Notes: generated by a model not told the origin, from the sequence alone. 64,000 bases of DNA from CAWGHZ01 sp963822575 (GCA_963822575.1 CAWGHZ010000005.1:124001-188000); one strand, 5' to 3'. Shown: positions 27,415-36,761, counted from the stretch's first letter. Numbers and translations: made by a program.

Positions 27415-28689
27415 TCAGGCCGGGCGCGCGAGCGCGCGCCAGCCGATGTCGCGGCGGCAGAACCCTTCGGGCCAGTCGATGGCGTCGACCGCGCGGTAGG
27501 CGCGCTCGCGAGCGCGGGCGACGTCCGTGCCGAGCGCGGTGATCCCCAGCACCCGTCCGCCGTCGGCGAGCACGCGGTCACCGTCGGCGCGCGTGCCGGC
27601 ATGGAAGATCGTCACGCCGTCGATGGCGGCGGCACGGGCGAGCCCCGTGATCTCGCTGCCCTTGGCGTAGGCGCCGGGATAGCCCTTGGCCGCCATCACC
27701 ACGCAGACGCTCGCCGCATCGTCCCAGCGCAGGTCGAAATGGGCGAGCTGGCCGTCGCGCGCGGCGATCAGCGCCGGCAGCAGGTCGGACTTGAGCCGGA
27801 CCATCAGCGCCTGGCATTCGGGATCGCCGAACCGGACGTTGTATTCGAGGAGCTTCGGCCCCTCCGCCCCGATCATCAGCCCGGCGTAGAGGACGCCCTT
27901 GTACGGTGTGCCGGCGGCGGCGAGCGCGGCGACGGTCGGGCGCACGATGCGCGCCATCACGGTCTCGCAGAGCGCGGGATCGAGGATCGGCGCCGGCGAG
28001 TAGGCGCCCATGCCGCCGGTATTGGGGCCGGTGTCGCCGTCGCCGACCCGCTTGTGGTCCTGCGCGGTGGCGAGGGGAAGCGCCGTCTCGCCGTCGACGA
28101 GCGCGAAGAAGCTCGCCTCCTCGCCTTCCAGGAACTCCTCTACGACCAGTTCGGCGCCGGCCTCGCCGAACGCGCCGCCCAGCATGTCGTCGATCGCCGC
28201 CTCGGCCTGGGCGGGGGTTTCGGCGACGACCACGCCCTTGCCCGCCGCCAGCCCGTCCGCCTTGACCACGATCGGCGCGCCGTGACGGCGGACGAAGTTC
28301 TTTGCCTTTTCGGCGTCGGCGAAACGCCCATAGGCTGCGGTCGGGATGTCGTGCTTCGCGCACAGGTCCTTGGTGAAGCCCTTGGAGGCTTCGAGCTGCG
28401 CGGCCGCCGCGCTGGGCCCGAACGATTTGATGCCCGCCGCCTCCAGCCTGTCCACGAGGCCGGCGACCAAAGGCGCCTCGGGCCCGACGACGACGAAGTC
28501 GATTCGCTCGTCCGTCGCGAATTTCACCAGACCTGCGAGATCGTCGGCGGCAATGGGCACGCAAATCGCGTCGGCGGCGATGCCGGCATTGCCCGGTGCG
28601 CAGTAGAGCGCGTCGACCAGCGGCGACGCCGCGATCGCCCACACCAGCGCGTGCTCGCGCCCGCCGCCCCCGACGACCAGGATTTTCAT
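27415..28689 (-). CDS. purD: phosphoribosylamine-glycine ligase
   Basis: A 424-residue ATP-grasp enzyme for the second step of purine synthesis. The N-terminal VVGGGGREHAL glycine-rich loop, VVGPEAPLV, the KADGLAAGKGV ATP-grasp segment and PNTGGMGAYSPAP are diagnostic. ATG 28689 is chosen; the frame could extend by 13 codons but only from a poor context. It diverges from xseA with 54 bases between the chosen start codons. A TAGCATA sequence at 28723-28729 can serve as a -10 box in both directions. Confidence 0.97.
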   Translation of the reverse strand: MKILVVGGGGREHALVWAIAASPLVDALYCAPGNAGIAADAICVPIAADDLAGLVKFATDERIDFVVVGPEAPLVAGLVDRLEAAGIKSFGPSAAAAQLEASKGFTKDLCAKHDIPTAAYGRFADAEKAKNFVRRHGAPIVVKADGLAAGKGVVVAETPAQAEAAIDDMLGGAFGEAGAELVVEEFLEGEEASFFALVDGETALPLATAQDHKRVGDGDTGPNTGGMGAYSPAPILDPALCETVMARIVRPTVAALAAAGTPYKGVLYAGLMIGAEGPKLLEYNVRFGDPECQALMVRLKSDLLPALIAARDGQLAHFDLRWDDAASVCVVMAAKGYPGAYAKGSEITGLARAAAIDGVTIFHAGTRADGDRVLADGGRVLGITALGTDVARARERAYRAVDAIDWPEGFCRRDIGWRALARPA

Positions 28690-28743
28690 GCGCGACCCGT
28701 CCGTATCATCACGCCCGTCCTTTAGCATAGAATGAGAGTCGCG

Positions 28744-30258
28744 ATGACCGGCAACGGCTCGATTTCCGAACAGGCCCGCGCGGCGCTGGGCGCCAACCTT
28801 GCCGAGTACACGGTGAGCGAGGTCGCCTTCGCCGTGAAGCGCACGCTCGAGGGCGCGTTCGAGCGCGTGCGCGTGCGCGGCGAGGTGTCACGCCCGAACT
28901 ACCATTCGTCGGGCCACCTCTATTTCACGCTGAAGGATGCGGACGCGGTGCTCGACGGGGTGTGCTGGAAAACCGGCGTGAGCAAGCTCGGGCTCCGCCT
29001 CGAGGAGGGGATGGAGGTCGTCTGCACCGGGCGCATCTCGTCCTACCCGCGCTCGTCGAAATACCAGCTTGTCGTCGAATTGGTGGAGCTGGCCGGCGCC
29101 GGCGCGCTCCTGAAGCTGCTGGAGGACCGGCGGAAGCGTCTCGCCGCCGAGGGCCTGTTCGACGAGGCACGGAAGAAGCCGATCCCGTTCCTGCCCGAGA
29201 CGATCGGCGTCGTCACCTCGCCCACCGGCGCGGTGATCCGCGACATCCTGCACCGCCTGGCCGACCGGTTCCCGCGCCACGTGGTGCTGTGGCCCGTGCC
29301 GGTCCAGGGCGAGGGCGCGGCCGAGAAGATCGCCGCGGCCATCGCGGGGTTCAACGCGCTGCCCAAAGGCGGCGCGGTCGCACGGCCCGACGTGCTGATC
29401 GTCGGGCGCGGCGGGGGCAGTTTGGAGGATCTCTGGGCGTTCAACGAGGAGGTGGTGGTGCGCGCCGCCGCGGCCTCGGACATTCCGCTGATCTCGGCGG
29501 TGGGGCACGAGACCGACACGACCCTGATCGATTTCGCCGCCGACAAGCGCGCGCCGACGCCCACCGCCGCGGCCGAGATGGCAGTGCCGGTGCGCGCGGA
29601 ACTCGCCCAGCAGGTGCTCGATTGTTCGCGCCGCATGGTCGGCTGCATGGCGCGCAATCTGGAGGAGGCGCGGACGCGGCTGCGCGCCGAGGCACGCGGC
29701 CTGCCCGATCCCGGGCGCCTGCTCGAAGACGCGATGCAGGACCTCGACGGCGAGCGCGAGCGGCTGGAGAACGCGATGGCCGGCTTCCTCGCGCTCCGCA
29801 CCGAGCGCGTCGCCGCGGCGCGCCCGCGCCATCCGCGCGAGATACTGGTCCAGGCCGCCCAGCGCGTCGCGGATTTCGGCGTGCGCCTTGCGCCCGCGAC
29901 GCAGGGCCTCCTCGCCCGCCGGACGGAGAATTTCGCGACGCTCGACGCCGCCGCGCGCATGCGCCGCTGCGCGACGCGCCGCGTCGAGGACGCGACCCGC
30001 CATCTCGCGCACACGGCGCAGATACTGGAGTCACTCTCCTACCAGCGCGTGCTGGAGCGCGGCTTCGTGCTGGCCCGCGACGAACGGGGCGAGCCGGTCA
30101 CCGCGGCGGCCGCGACCGCGCCCGGCATGGCGCTGTCGCTGCGCTTCCACGACGGCGAGGTGCCCGCAACGGTCACAAGCGGCACGGGCGCGGCGCGGCC
30201 CGCGCGCAAGCCGCGCAAAACGCCCTCCGACGACGAGGACCAGGGCAGCCTGTTGTAG
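28744..30258 (+). CDS. xseA: exodeoxyribonuclease VII large subunit
   Basis: A 504-residue protein. An N-terminal OB-fold (YTVSEVAFAVKRTLE through HLYFTLKD) is followed by the catalytic domain with PFLPETIGVVTSPTGAV, the GRGGGSLEDLW and SAVGHETDTTL motifs, and a long helical C-terminus. With XseB it degrades single-stranded DNA. ATG 28744 has GAGAG five bases upstream; ATG 28732 would add four residues. No xseB is in view. The C-terminal 40 residues are basic and low in complexity. Confidence 0.96.
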   Translation: MTGNGSISEQARAALGANLAEYTVSEVAFAVKRTLEGAFERVRVRGEVSRPNYHSSGHLYFTLKDADAVLDGVCWKTGVSKLGLRLEEGMEVVCTGRISSYPRSSKYQLVVELVELAGAGALLKLLEDRRKRLAAEGLFDEARKKPIPFLPETIGVVTSPTGAVIRDILHRLADRFPRHVVLWPVPVQGEGAAEKIAAAIAGFNALPKGGAVARPDVLIVGRGGGSLEDLWAFNEEVVVRAAAASDIPLISAVGHETDTTLIDFAADKRAPTPTAAAEMAVPVRAELAQQVLDCSRRMVGCMARNLEEARTRLRAEARGLPDPGRLLEDAMQDLDGERERLENAMAGFLALRTERVAAARPRHPREILVQAAQRVADFGVRLAPATQGLLARRTENFATLDAAARMRRCATRRVEDATRHLAHTAQILESLSYQRVLERGFVLARDERGEPVTAAAATAPGMALSLRFHDGEVPATVTSGTGAARPARKPRKTPSDDEDQGSLL

Positions 30259-30261
30259 CGC

Positions 30262-31275
30262 CTACCGCCCGAGGTGCTTTTTCAAGCGCGGGAAGACCTT
30301 GAGCGCGTTCTCCTCGAAGATGATCTTCTTCTGCGCGTCGCTGATCTTCGCCGCGTCGACGTAGCGCTTGGTGTCGTCGTAGTCGAACCCGGTGGTCGGG
30401 TCGATGCCGCGCACCGCGCCCACCATCTCGGACGCGAACAGGATGTTCTTGGTCGGGATCACGTTGGTGAGCAGGTCGATGCCCGGCTGGTGATAGACGC
30501 ACGTGTCGAAATAGACGTTCTTCATCACGTGCTCGTCGAGGAGCGGCTTCTTCAGGTTCTGCGCCAGGCCGCGATAGCGCCCCCAGTGGAACGGCACCGC
30601 ACCGCCGCCGTGCGGGATGATGAAGCGCAGGTTCGGGAAGTCCTTGAACAGATCGCCGGTGATGAACTGCATGAAGCAGATCGTGTCGCCCGCGATGTAG
30701 TGCGCGCCGGTGTGGTGCACCGCCGGATTGCACGAGGCCGAGACGTGGATCATCGCCGGCACGTCGAGCTCGCATATCTTCTCGTAGAGCGGATACCACC
30801 ACTTGTCGGCGAGCGACGGCTCCTTCCAGTAACCGCCGGAGGGGTCGGGGTTGAGGTTGCAGCCGACGAAGCCCAGCTCGTTGACGCAGCGCTCGAGCTC
30901 GGCGATGCAGTTCTTCGGGTCGACGCCGGGCGATTGCGGGAGCTGGCAGACGCCGATGAAGTTCTCCGGGAACAGCCCGACCACGCGATGGATCAGGTCG
31001 TTGCAGGCCGTGGACCAGTGCTCGCTGGTCGTCGCGTCGCCGATATGGTGGCCCATGCCGGCCGCGCGCGGCGAGAAGATGGTGAGGTCGGTGCCGCGCT
31101 CGCGTTGAAGCTTCAATTGGGCGCCCTCGATCGAGGCGCGGATCTGGTCGTCGGTGATCTTGAGCGCGGCGGGTGTCGGCTGCTTCTTCTCCTTCAGCGC
31201 CGCGATCTGCGCGTCGCGGTAGTCCTGCAGCTCCTTCGGCGCGGTGGTGTAGTGGCCGTGGCAATCGATGATCAT
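30262..31275 (-). CDS. ligJ: 4-oxalomesaconate hydratase-like amidohydrolase (LigJ family)
   Basis: A 337-residue amidohydrolase that closely resembles LigJ, which hydrates 4-oxalomesaconate in the protocatechuate 4,5-cleavage pathway. The start IIDCHGHYTTAPKEL carries the HxH metal pair (H6, H8). NLNPDPSGGYW, IHVSASCNPAVHHTGAHY, the IPHGGGAVPFHWGR histidine and FASEMVGAVRGIDP are all LigJ-type. An HpaI-type aldolase lies 22 bases upstream in the same orientation, where a carboxy-hydroxy-oxoadipate aldolase would be expected, and a TRAP receptor precedes that. This points to uptake and cleavage of an aromatic-derived polycarboxylate. Ring-cleavage genes are not in the window. Confidence 0.75.
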   Translation of the reverse strand: MIIDCHGHYTTAPKELQDYRDAQIAALKEKKQPTPAALKITDDQIRASIEGAQLKLQRERGTDLTIFSPRAAGMGHHIGDATTSEHWSTACNDLIHRVVGLFPENFIGVCQLPQSPGVDPKNCIAELERCVNELGFVGCNLNPDPSGGYWKEPSLADKWWYPLYEKICELDVPAMIHVSASCNPAVHHTGAHYIAGDTICFMQFITGDLFKDFPNLRFIIPHGGGAVPFHWGRYRGLAQNLKKPLLDEHVMKNVYFDTCVYHQPGIDLLTNVIPTKNILFASEMVGAVRGIDPTTGFDYDDTKRYVDAAKISDAQKKIIFEENALKVFPRLKKHLGR

Positions 31276-31297
31276 GACGTTGGTTCTCCGTATCTCG

Positions 31298-32164
31298 TTA
31301 CTTCGCCCGGCCGGCGAGCTCGAGGCCCTTGTTGAGCCCGGCGTAGCTGCGCGTCGGCGCCGGCATCAGGAAGCGGTAGCCCTCGGCCAGAACGCGCTCC
31401 ACATTGTTGGCGTCGACGTGCGGATGGCCGACCGGCACGTTGTGCTTCTTGCAGATCGAGCGGATCTCGGTCATGGCGCCCAGGAGGTCGGGATGGTCGT
31501 ACTGGCGCGCGCAGCCGAGTTCCTGCGACAGGTCGCCCTCGCCGATCAGGCAGACGCCGATGCCCGGCACCTTGCCCAGCATGTCGTCGAGGTTCTTGAT
31601 GGCCAGCGTCTCCTCGATCATCAGGATGACCAGCACCTCGCCGTCCGGCGCGAGCGGCCAGACGTCGGCCTTCTTGTAGTATTCCTGCTGGGTGAGGCCC
31701 CAGTAGCGCGCCGCGGCGCCGGGCGCGTCGCCGCGGATGCCGGCAGGCTCGAAGATCGGCTTCGAGGGAAGGCGCGGATAGCGGCAGGCGGCGACCGCGT
31801 TGTAGGCCTGGTCGACCGTCGAGACATGCGGCCAGACGATGCCGTAGGCGCCGAGGTCGAGCGCCTGCTTGGCCGGCCACTGGCTCATCTCGACGCCGTT
31901 GGGCGGGATGCGCACCATCGGCGTCACCGGAGGCGCGAGCGTTCCGCCGGTCACGATCTGGCGCCGGTTCAGCATGTATTGCAGGCAGTCGCGCAGCGCG
32001 CGGATGTCGTACGGGCCGTGCTCCATCTCGTAGACGATGCCGTCGTACTTCGAGGCGGCGAAGGCCAGCGTCTCCTCGATGTCGGTGCGGGCGAACGCGG
32101 TGAAGGCGGGCTTGCCCTCCTCCAGCGCCTTGATCACGCCGTTGAGACGCGGAATGTCGGCCAT
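31298..32164 (-). CDS. HpcH/HpaI-family aldolase
   Basis: A 288-residue TIM-barrel class II aldolase/citrate lyase-like enzyme that cleaves 4-hydroxy-2-oxo acids to pyruvate and an aldehyde or keto acid. YDGIVYEMEHGPYD, VRIPPNG, GAYGIVWPHVST and the MIEE metal-binding glutamate at about residue 181 fit the family, with GEGDLSQELG further on. ATG 32164 has GGGGAGAAG upstream. As the neighbour of a LigJ-like hydratase it is a good candidate for the next step, cleavage of the hydrated adduct. The usual LigK aldolase belongs to a different family, so this would be a non-orthologous substitute. Confidence 0.8.
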   Translation of the reverse strand: MADIPRLNGVIKALEEGKPAFTAFARTDIEETLAFAASKYDGIVYEMEHGPYDIRALRDCLQYMLNRRQIVTGGTLAPPVTPMVRIPPNGVEMSQWPAKQALDLGAYGIVWPHVSTVDQAYNAVAACRYPRLPSKPIFEPAGIRGDAPGAAARYWGLTQQEYYKKADVWPLAPDGEVLVILMIEETLAIKNLDDMLGKVPGIGVCLIGEGDLSQELGCARQYDHPDLLGAMTEIRSICKKHNVPVGHPHVDANNVERVLAEGYRFLMPAPTRSYAGLNKGLELAGRAK

Positions 32165-32280
32165 GGCTTCTCCCCAGTGTTCTTGCCGCCCCGCGCTGGC
32201 GTCCGGGGCGCATCGCTTGCCGGTGGCTTACGCCACCTCGCGCCGCCGCGCAAGGCAGGGCGGCGCAAGGCGCCGGCGCG

Positions 32281-33294
32281 TCAGTTCGTCTTGCGCAGCT
32301 TGGCGAGCTCGGCGCGGTAGGCCGCGAGCACGTGCGCCCCGTCCGGCGTACGCTTGACGAAATCCTGCGCGATGGGCGCCAGGAGCTTCTTCCACTTCTC
32401 CGACTGCTCGTCCGTAAGGGTCGAGCAGTGGTGGCCCGGCAGATGGCAGGTGTAGTTGCGCAACTCGGCCTCGACCGTGTCGGACAGGTTTCCCATCAGC
32501 CGCGAATACGGCTCGCCCGCGTTCTTGTCGATTGCGGCCTTGGCCTTGGCCGGCAGGCGCTCGTACGCCCCCTTGTTCATGAGCATGGCGCCAGGGTTGT
32601 TGCCGAACGGCACGTCCAGGTCGTACTTGGTGAGCTCGTAGGTCTTGAAGGTCTGGGTGCCGGTCCAGCCCAGCACCACGCCCGCAACCAGCCCGCGCTG
32701 GATCGATTCGTAGAAATCGCCCGGCACCATGGTGACCGGCGTGCCGCCCAAGAGCTTCAGCTCCTCGCCCGAGCCGCGCGACAGCACGCCGAGCTTGATA
32801 CCCTGCATGTCCTCGATGGTGCGGATCGGCCGGCTGGTGTGGAGGCCCGACGGGTTGTAGACATAGAGGGCCAGCACCTTCGTGTTGCCGAACTCGTCGG
32901 CGTCGACGCCCTCCTTGTAGATGCCCCAGGCGGCGAGGCTCGCATCGAGCGTCGAGGTCACCTCGAACGGCAGCTCGGGCACCATCGCCTTCTTGAACGT
33001 GCCTTCGAGATTGCTGAGCGCCCCGTACATGCAGTCGACCACGCCGGCCATCATGCGGTCATAGACGTTGCGCTGGGTCACCACCGAACCGCCCACGAAC
33101 ACCTGGAACTTCAACAGCCCGCCCGAATCCTTCTCGACCTTCTTGGTCCACGGATAGACCGCGCGTGCGTTGGGCCACGACTTCGCCGGCACCGGCGAGC
33201 CGTATTTCAGCACGATCGGCTCCATGGCGTTCGCGGCGAGCGGCAGGATCACCAGCGCCGCGGCGGCGATCGCGATTCGGGTGATCGGTTTCAT
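32281..33294 (-). CDS. TRAP transporter substrate-binding protein, DctP family
   Basis: A 337-residue periplasmic receptor with a Sec signal (MKPITRIAIAAAALV..., cleaved after about residue 23, ANA). RNVYDRMMAGVVDC, GIKLGVLSRG and SIQRGLVAGVVLGW mark the DctP fold. Two cysteines in the C-terminal lobe (YTCHLPGHHC) are unusual for this family and could form a disulfide. ATG 33294 has GGGGAGG seven bases upstream. It lies 116 bases upstream of the aldolase-hydratase pair in the same direction, so it probably imports their substrate; no permease subunits are adjacent. Confidence 0.87.
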   Translation of the reverse strand: MKPITRIAIAAAALVILPLAANAMEPIVLKYGSPVPAKSWPNARAVYPWTKKVEKDSGGLLKFQVFVGGSVVTQRNVYDRMMAGVVDCMYGALSNLEGTFKKAMVPELPFEVTSTLDASLAAWGIYKEGVDADEFGNTKVLALYVYNPSGLHTSRPIRTIEDMQGIKLGVLSRGSGEELKLLGGTPVTMVPGDFYESIQRGLVAGVVLGWTGTQTFKTYELTKYDLDVPFGNNPGAMLMNKGAYERLPAKAKAAIDKNAGEPYSRLMGNLSDTVEAELRNYTCHLPGHHCSTLTDEQSEKWKKLLAPIAQDFVKRTPDGAHVLAAYRAELAKLRKTN

Positions 33295-33424
33295 GCACGC
33301 CTCCCCATGTGGCTGTTGGCGAAACCATAGCGTCTCGCGCTGCGGGAGGCGAGGGCTGCGACAACCCCCTTGCCCGGCGGCGCGCGAAGACCCAAGCTCG
33401 TACGGCCGGCGGGACAGGGGGACC

Positions 33425-35047
33425 ATGCAGCGGTTCGACTACATCATCGTGGGGGCGGGATCGGCCGGGTGCGTTCTCGCCAACCGGCTGAGCGAGGATG
33501 GCAACGCAAGGGTGCTGCTGCTGGAGGCGGGCGGGCGCGACTCCGATTTCCGCATCCACATGCCGCTCGCCATGCGCACCTTGACCTTCGATCCGAAGGT
33601 GACCTGGGGCTTTTCGACCGAGCCCGAGCCGCACTGCTACGGCCGGCGCATCCCGGTGCCGCGCGGGCGCGTGCTGGGCGGCACCTCGTCGATCAACGCG
33701 ATGATTTATGCCCGCGGCCACCCGCTGGACTACGACCAATGGCGCCAGATGGGGCTCGACGGCTGGGGCTATGCCGACGTGCTGCCCTACTTCAAGCGGT
33801 CGGAGCGGAGCTTCCGCGGCGAAGATGCCTATCACGGCGCAGGCGGGCCGCTGAAGGTGACGCCGCCCGGCATTCCGAGCCCGCTCTACGAGATGTTCGC
33901 CGCGGCGGCGGAGCGGGTGGGCTTCCCGCGCTCGTCGGACTACAACGGCGCCGAGCCCGAGGGGGTGGCGCAGGCGCAGCAGACGATCGGCGACGGCAAG
34001 CGCTGGTCGACCGCGCGCGCCTTCCTGTGCCCGGCGCTGGGAAGGCGCAACCTGCGCATCGCGGTGCGCGCGCTGGCCGAGAAGGTGGTGGTGGAGAACG
34101 GCCGCGCCGTCGGCGTCGCCTTCCGCCAGGGCGCGAAGCGCTTCGCCGCCTATTGCGACCGCGAGGTGATCCTCGCGGGCGGCACCTACAACTCGCCGCA
34201 GCTTCTGATGCTCTCGGGCATCGGGCCGGCGGACGAGCTGAAGGCGCTGGGCATCGCGCCGGTCGCCGACCGGCCCGAGGTCGGGCGCAATCTGCAGGAG
34301 CACGTCAACACCTTCGCCACGTTCGAGCTTTCCAAGCCGATCTCGCTGCAGCCATTGCTGCGCTTCGACCGGATGACGCTCAACGTCGCGCGCTGGGCGC
34401 TCAACGGCACCGGGCCGGCCGGCAGCTTCCCGACGAGCTGCGCGTCGTTCCTCCGCGTGCGCCCGGAAAGCGAGCGGCCGGAGATCGAGCTTCTGGTCAG
34501 CCCCGTCGCGCCCGACGGCACGATGTGGTTCCCCGGCGTGAAGAAGCCGGTCGGCCACCGCTTCTCCAGCCGCATCGCGGTGCTGCACCCGCGCAGCAAG
34601 GGCCGGGTGAGCCTGCGCTCGGCCGATCCTGCCGCGCCGCCCCGCATCCTGTGGAACCTGTTCGACGACCCGCACGATCTCGAGACCTTGCGCCTCGGCC
34701 TCAAGGCGGTGCGCTCGATCTTCGCCGCCGAGCCGCTGGCCGCGGTCGTCGCAGGCGAGCAGCGGCCCGGACCCGGCATCGCGAGCGACGAGGAGATCGA
34801 CGAGTTCCTGCGCAAGAACTGCGAGACCGCGCACCATCCCGCCGGCACCTGCCGCATGGGCGCCGATGACGCGGCCGTGGTCGACGCCGAGCTGCGCGTG
34901 CGGGGCGTCGAAGGGCTGCGCGTCGCCGACTGCTCGGTGATGCCCAACGTCGTCGGCTCCAACACCAACGCGCCGACCATCATGATCGCCGAGAAGGCGT
35001 CCGACATGATCCGCGGCCGGGAGAGGCTTCCCGCCGCCGCGATCTGA
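33425..35047 (+). CDS. GMC-family FAD-dependent dehydrogenase (choline dehydrogenase-like)
   Basis: A 540-residue flavoprotein. The FAD-binding VGAGSAGCVLANRLSE is at residues 8-23, the GMC signature 1 appears as RGRVLGGTSSINAMIY, signature 2 as GTYNSPQLLMLSGIGP, and the C-terminal block has HHPAGTCRMG and the catalytic NVVGSNTNAPT. Members oxidise alcohols to aldehydes or acids. It has no signal peptide. The next gene, 16 bases on, encodes a haem c lipoprotein, suggesting that electrons pass to a periplasmic cytochrome or that the pair acts on the same substrate. It diverges from the TRAP receptor. The alcohol substrate is unknown. Confidence 0.9.
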   Translation: MQRFDYIIVGAGSAGCVLANRLSEDGNARVLLLEAGGRDSDFRIHMPLAMRTLTFDPKVTWGFSTEPEPHCYGRRIPVPRGRVLGGTSSINAMIYARGHPLDYDQWRQMGLDGWGYADVLPYFKRSERSFRGEDAYHGAGGPLKVTPPGIPSPLYEMFAAAAERVGFPRSSDYNGAEPEGVAQAQQTIGDGKRWSTARAFLCPALGRRNLRIAVRALAEKVVVENGRAVGVAFRQGAKRFAAYCDREVILAGGTYNSPQLLMLSGIGPADELKALGIAPVADRPEVGRNLQEHVNTFATFELSKPISLQPLLRFDRMTLNVARWALNGTGPAGSFPTSCASFLRVRPESERPEIELLVSPVAPDGTMWFPGVKKPVGHRFSSRIAVLHPRSKGRVSLRSADPAAPPRILWNLFDDPHDLETLRLGLKAVRSIFAAEPLAAVVAGEQRPGPGIASDEEIDEFLRKNCETAHHPAGTCRMGADDAAVVDAELRVRGVEGLRVADCSVMPNVVGSNTNAPTIMIAEKASDMIRGRERLPAAAI

Positions 35048-35063
35048 ACCGAGGGGAAAGATC

Positions 35064-35561
35064 ATGCGATTCCGCACCATCGCGGCGCTCTGCGCCCTGG
35101 CCGCCGCCGCCGGCTGCGCCGCGCAACAGACCGCGTCCGGGCCCGTATCCGACGCCCAGTTCGCCCACGACCTCTGGACCCAGATGGACGCGCTCCGGCT
35201 GGTGGGCGAGCACGCGATCGTCAGCCGTCCCTATGTCGGCAAGCAGCCGCACGGCGCGATCCTCGACTATCTGCAGACCGACGTGACCGTCGCCGGCCGC
35301 ACCGCGCCGGTAATGGTGAAGAAGAATTTCGGCGGCAAGGGCATCTTCATCGGCAAGGTGTGGGCCCACCCGCAGCCCTACCTCCAGGACATCACGGTGA
35401 TGTACAAGCGCGAGGCGGGGTACGACGCGCCCCACCAGGACTGGTTCTATGCCAACTACGCGCCCGACGGCGCGGTGAAAGCGTCCGGCCGCGTCGGCGA
35501 CTGCATCTCGTGCCACAAGAAGGCGCCGGGCGACGACTACATCTTCAGCTTCGACCACTGA
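35064..35561 (+). CDS. cytochrome P460-like haem c lipoprotein
   Basis: A 165-residue exported protein. The signal ends in AAAGC, a weak lipobox with Cys18. The P460-like beta core (AILDYLQTDVTV, then FFxGKGIFIGKVW-type strands) is followed by DWFYANYAPDGAVKASGRVGD and the haem c motif CISCH (C147, C150, H151). P460 proteins bind haem c with a lysine crosslink and take part in oxidation of small molecules or electron transfer. GAGGGGAAAG precedes ATG 35064. Co-transcription with the GMC dehydrogenase suggests an electron-acceptor role. Confidence 0.78.
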   Translation: MRFRTIAALCALAAAAGCAAQQTASGPVSDAQFAHDLWTQMDALRLVGEHAIVSRPYVGKQPHGAILDYLQTDVTVAGRTAPVMVKKNFGGKGIFIGKVWAHPQPYLQDITVMYKREAGYDAPHQDWFYANYAPDGAVKASGRVGDCISCHKKAPGDDYIFSFDH

Positions 35562-35687
35562 GGCGGCCCGCGCCGTGGCGCCCGCGTGACCCGGCGTGAC
35601 CGCGCCGAGCCGGCGGGCGGTTTCGCGGAACGGCGCCGGCCGGCCACGCGTTCTCCCGTGAACTGGCAACGACACGGGAGAGAGATC

Positions 35688-36239
35688 ATGCGCTTATCGA
35701 CGATGCTTGCGGCGGCAAGCGCGCTGGCCCTGGCGACGGCCACCCTGCCCGCCGCGGCGGCGGACCAGGCCCCGCACGGGACCCCCGCCCCGGTCCTTAG
35801 GGAAGCGCCCACGGTCCCGAACATGGACCAGCCCGGCCCGCCCGGCGCCGGCCCCGAGAATGCACAGCAAGAACGGACCGAGCACGAGCGGACGACCGTG
35901 ATCCAGCGCCGCTCGGTGACCGAGGAGTCGGGCGTGATGCCCCAGGAGGGCGGCCCGGACTTCCCCACCGACATCGTCGGGCACAATTTGCTCAACACGC
36001 ACGGTGATGTCGTCGGCGAGATCACCGCGGTGCGCGGCAACCGGATCCTGGTCAGCGTCGGGTCCTACCTGGGCCTCGGCCGGCACGAGATCGAGCTGAA
36101 CCACGACGAGGTGAACATCTCGAAGGGCGGGCAGATCACCACCCCGCTCACGATCACCCGCCTGCAGCAAAAGCCGGCCGTCAGCGTCCAGTCGACGCAG
36201 CCGAAGACCCAGTCGAACGACCGGTTCGAGCCGCGCTGA
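35688..36239 (+). CDS. exported PRC-barrel-like protein
   Basis: A 183-residue protein with a signal peptide (about 1-23, ending AAA), a proline- and glutamine-rich linker and a short beta domain at about residues 85-135 (DIVGHNLLNTHGDVVGEIT, ILVSVGSYLGLGRHEIEL). That region matches the PRC-barrel pattern found in photosynthetic reaction-centre H subunits and RimM. The ATG at 35688 follows GGGAGAGA. A similar exported PRC-barrel protein is encoded at 38176. Function is unknown; these are often envelope-stress or surface proteins. Confidence 0.7.
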   Translation: MRLSTMLAAASALALATATLPAAAADQAPHGTPAPVLREAPTVPNMDQPGPPGAGPENAQQERTEHERTTVIQRRSVTEESGVMPQEGGPDFPTDIVGHNLLNTHGDVVGEITAVRGNRILVSVGSYLGLGRHEIELNHDEVNISKGGQITTPLTITRLQQKPAVSVQSTQPKTQSNDRFEPR

Positions 36240-36242
36240 GGC

Positions 36243-36761
36243 TCATTCCGCGACCGCCGCCATCCCGGGGGGCCGCGCGCCCTCCGGGATGAGGTGGACG
36301 TCGCGCCGCGGGAACGGGATGTTGAGCCCCGCCTCATCGAGCCGCTCCTTGAGCCGGCGCGTCGGGTTGCGGCTGTAGTTCTTCACCGCCTGGCCCCACA
36401 CGTTGCCGTTGGGCACGAGAAGCTGCACGTTGTCGGGCGTGGCGAGTTCGGTGACGAACAGGTTGAGCCCCTTCACCGTGCCGCCGTGGCCCGCCACCTC
36501 GACATAGTCGCCCACCCGGAACGGACGGAAGAGCTGGAGCATGACGCCGGCGGCGACGTTCGCCAGGGTCCCCTGCACGGCGAGGCCGATGGCCAGCGCC
36601 CCGGCGCCGAGCACGGCGAGGATGCTGGCCGTCTGGACGCCAAATTGCGACAGCACGGCGAACACGGTGAAGACCAGGATCGTATAGCGGACCAGTTCGC
36701 CGAAGAAGCGGCGCAGCATCTCGGCGCCGACCTGCTGGAGAATGTCCTGCGCTGAATCCAT
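36243..36761 (-). CDS. short MscS-family mechanosensitive channel protein
   Basis: A 172-residue protein that keeps the MscS pore module: one N-terminal helix (about 20-40), the Gly/Ala-rich pore helix (SILAVLGAGALAIGLAVQG) and the beta domain with FRPFRVGDYVEVAG, GTVKGLNLFVTEL and VPNGNVWGQAVKNYS. It lacks most of the extra N-terminal spans of larger members. The channel releases solutes on osmotic downshock. CAGGGGGAAG lies just before ATG 36761. It is convergent with the PRC-barrel gene. Confidence 0.88.
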   Translation of the reverse strand: MDSAQDILQQVGAEMLRRFFGELVRYTILVFTVFAVLSQFGVQTASILAVLGAGALAIGLAVQGTLANVAAGVMLQLFRPFRVGDYVEVAGHGGTVKGLNLFVTELATPDNVQLLVPNGNVWGQAVKNYSRNPTRRLKERLDEAGLNIPFPRRDVHLIPEGARPPGMAAVAE

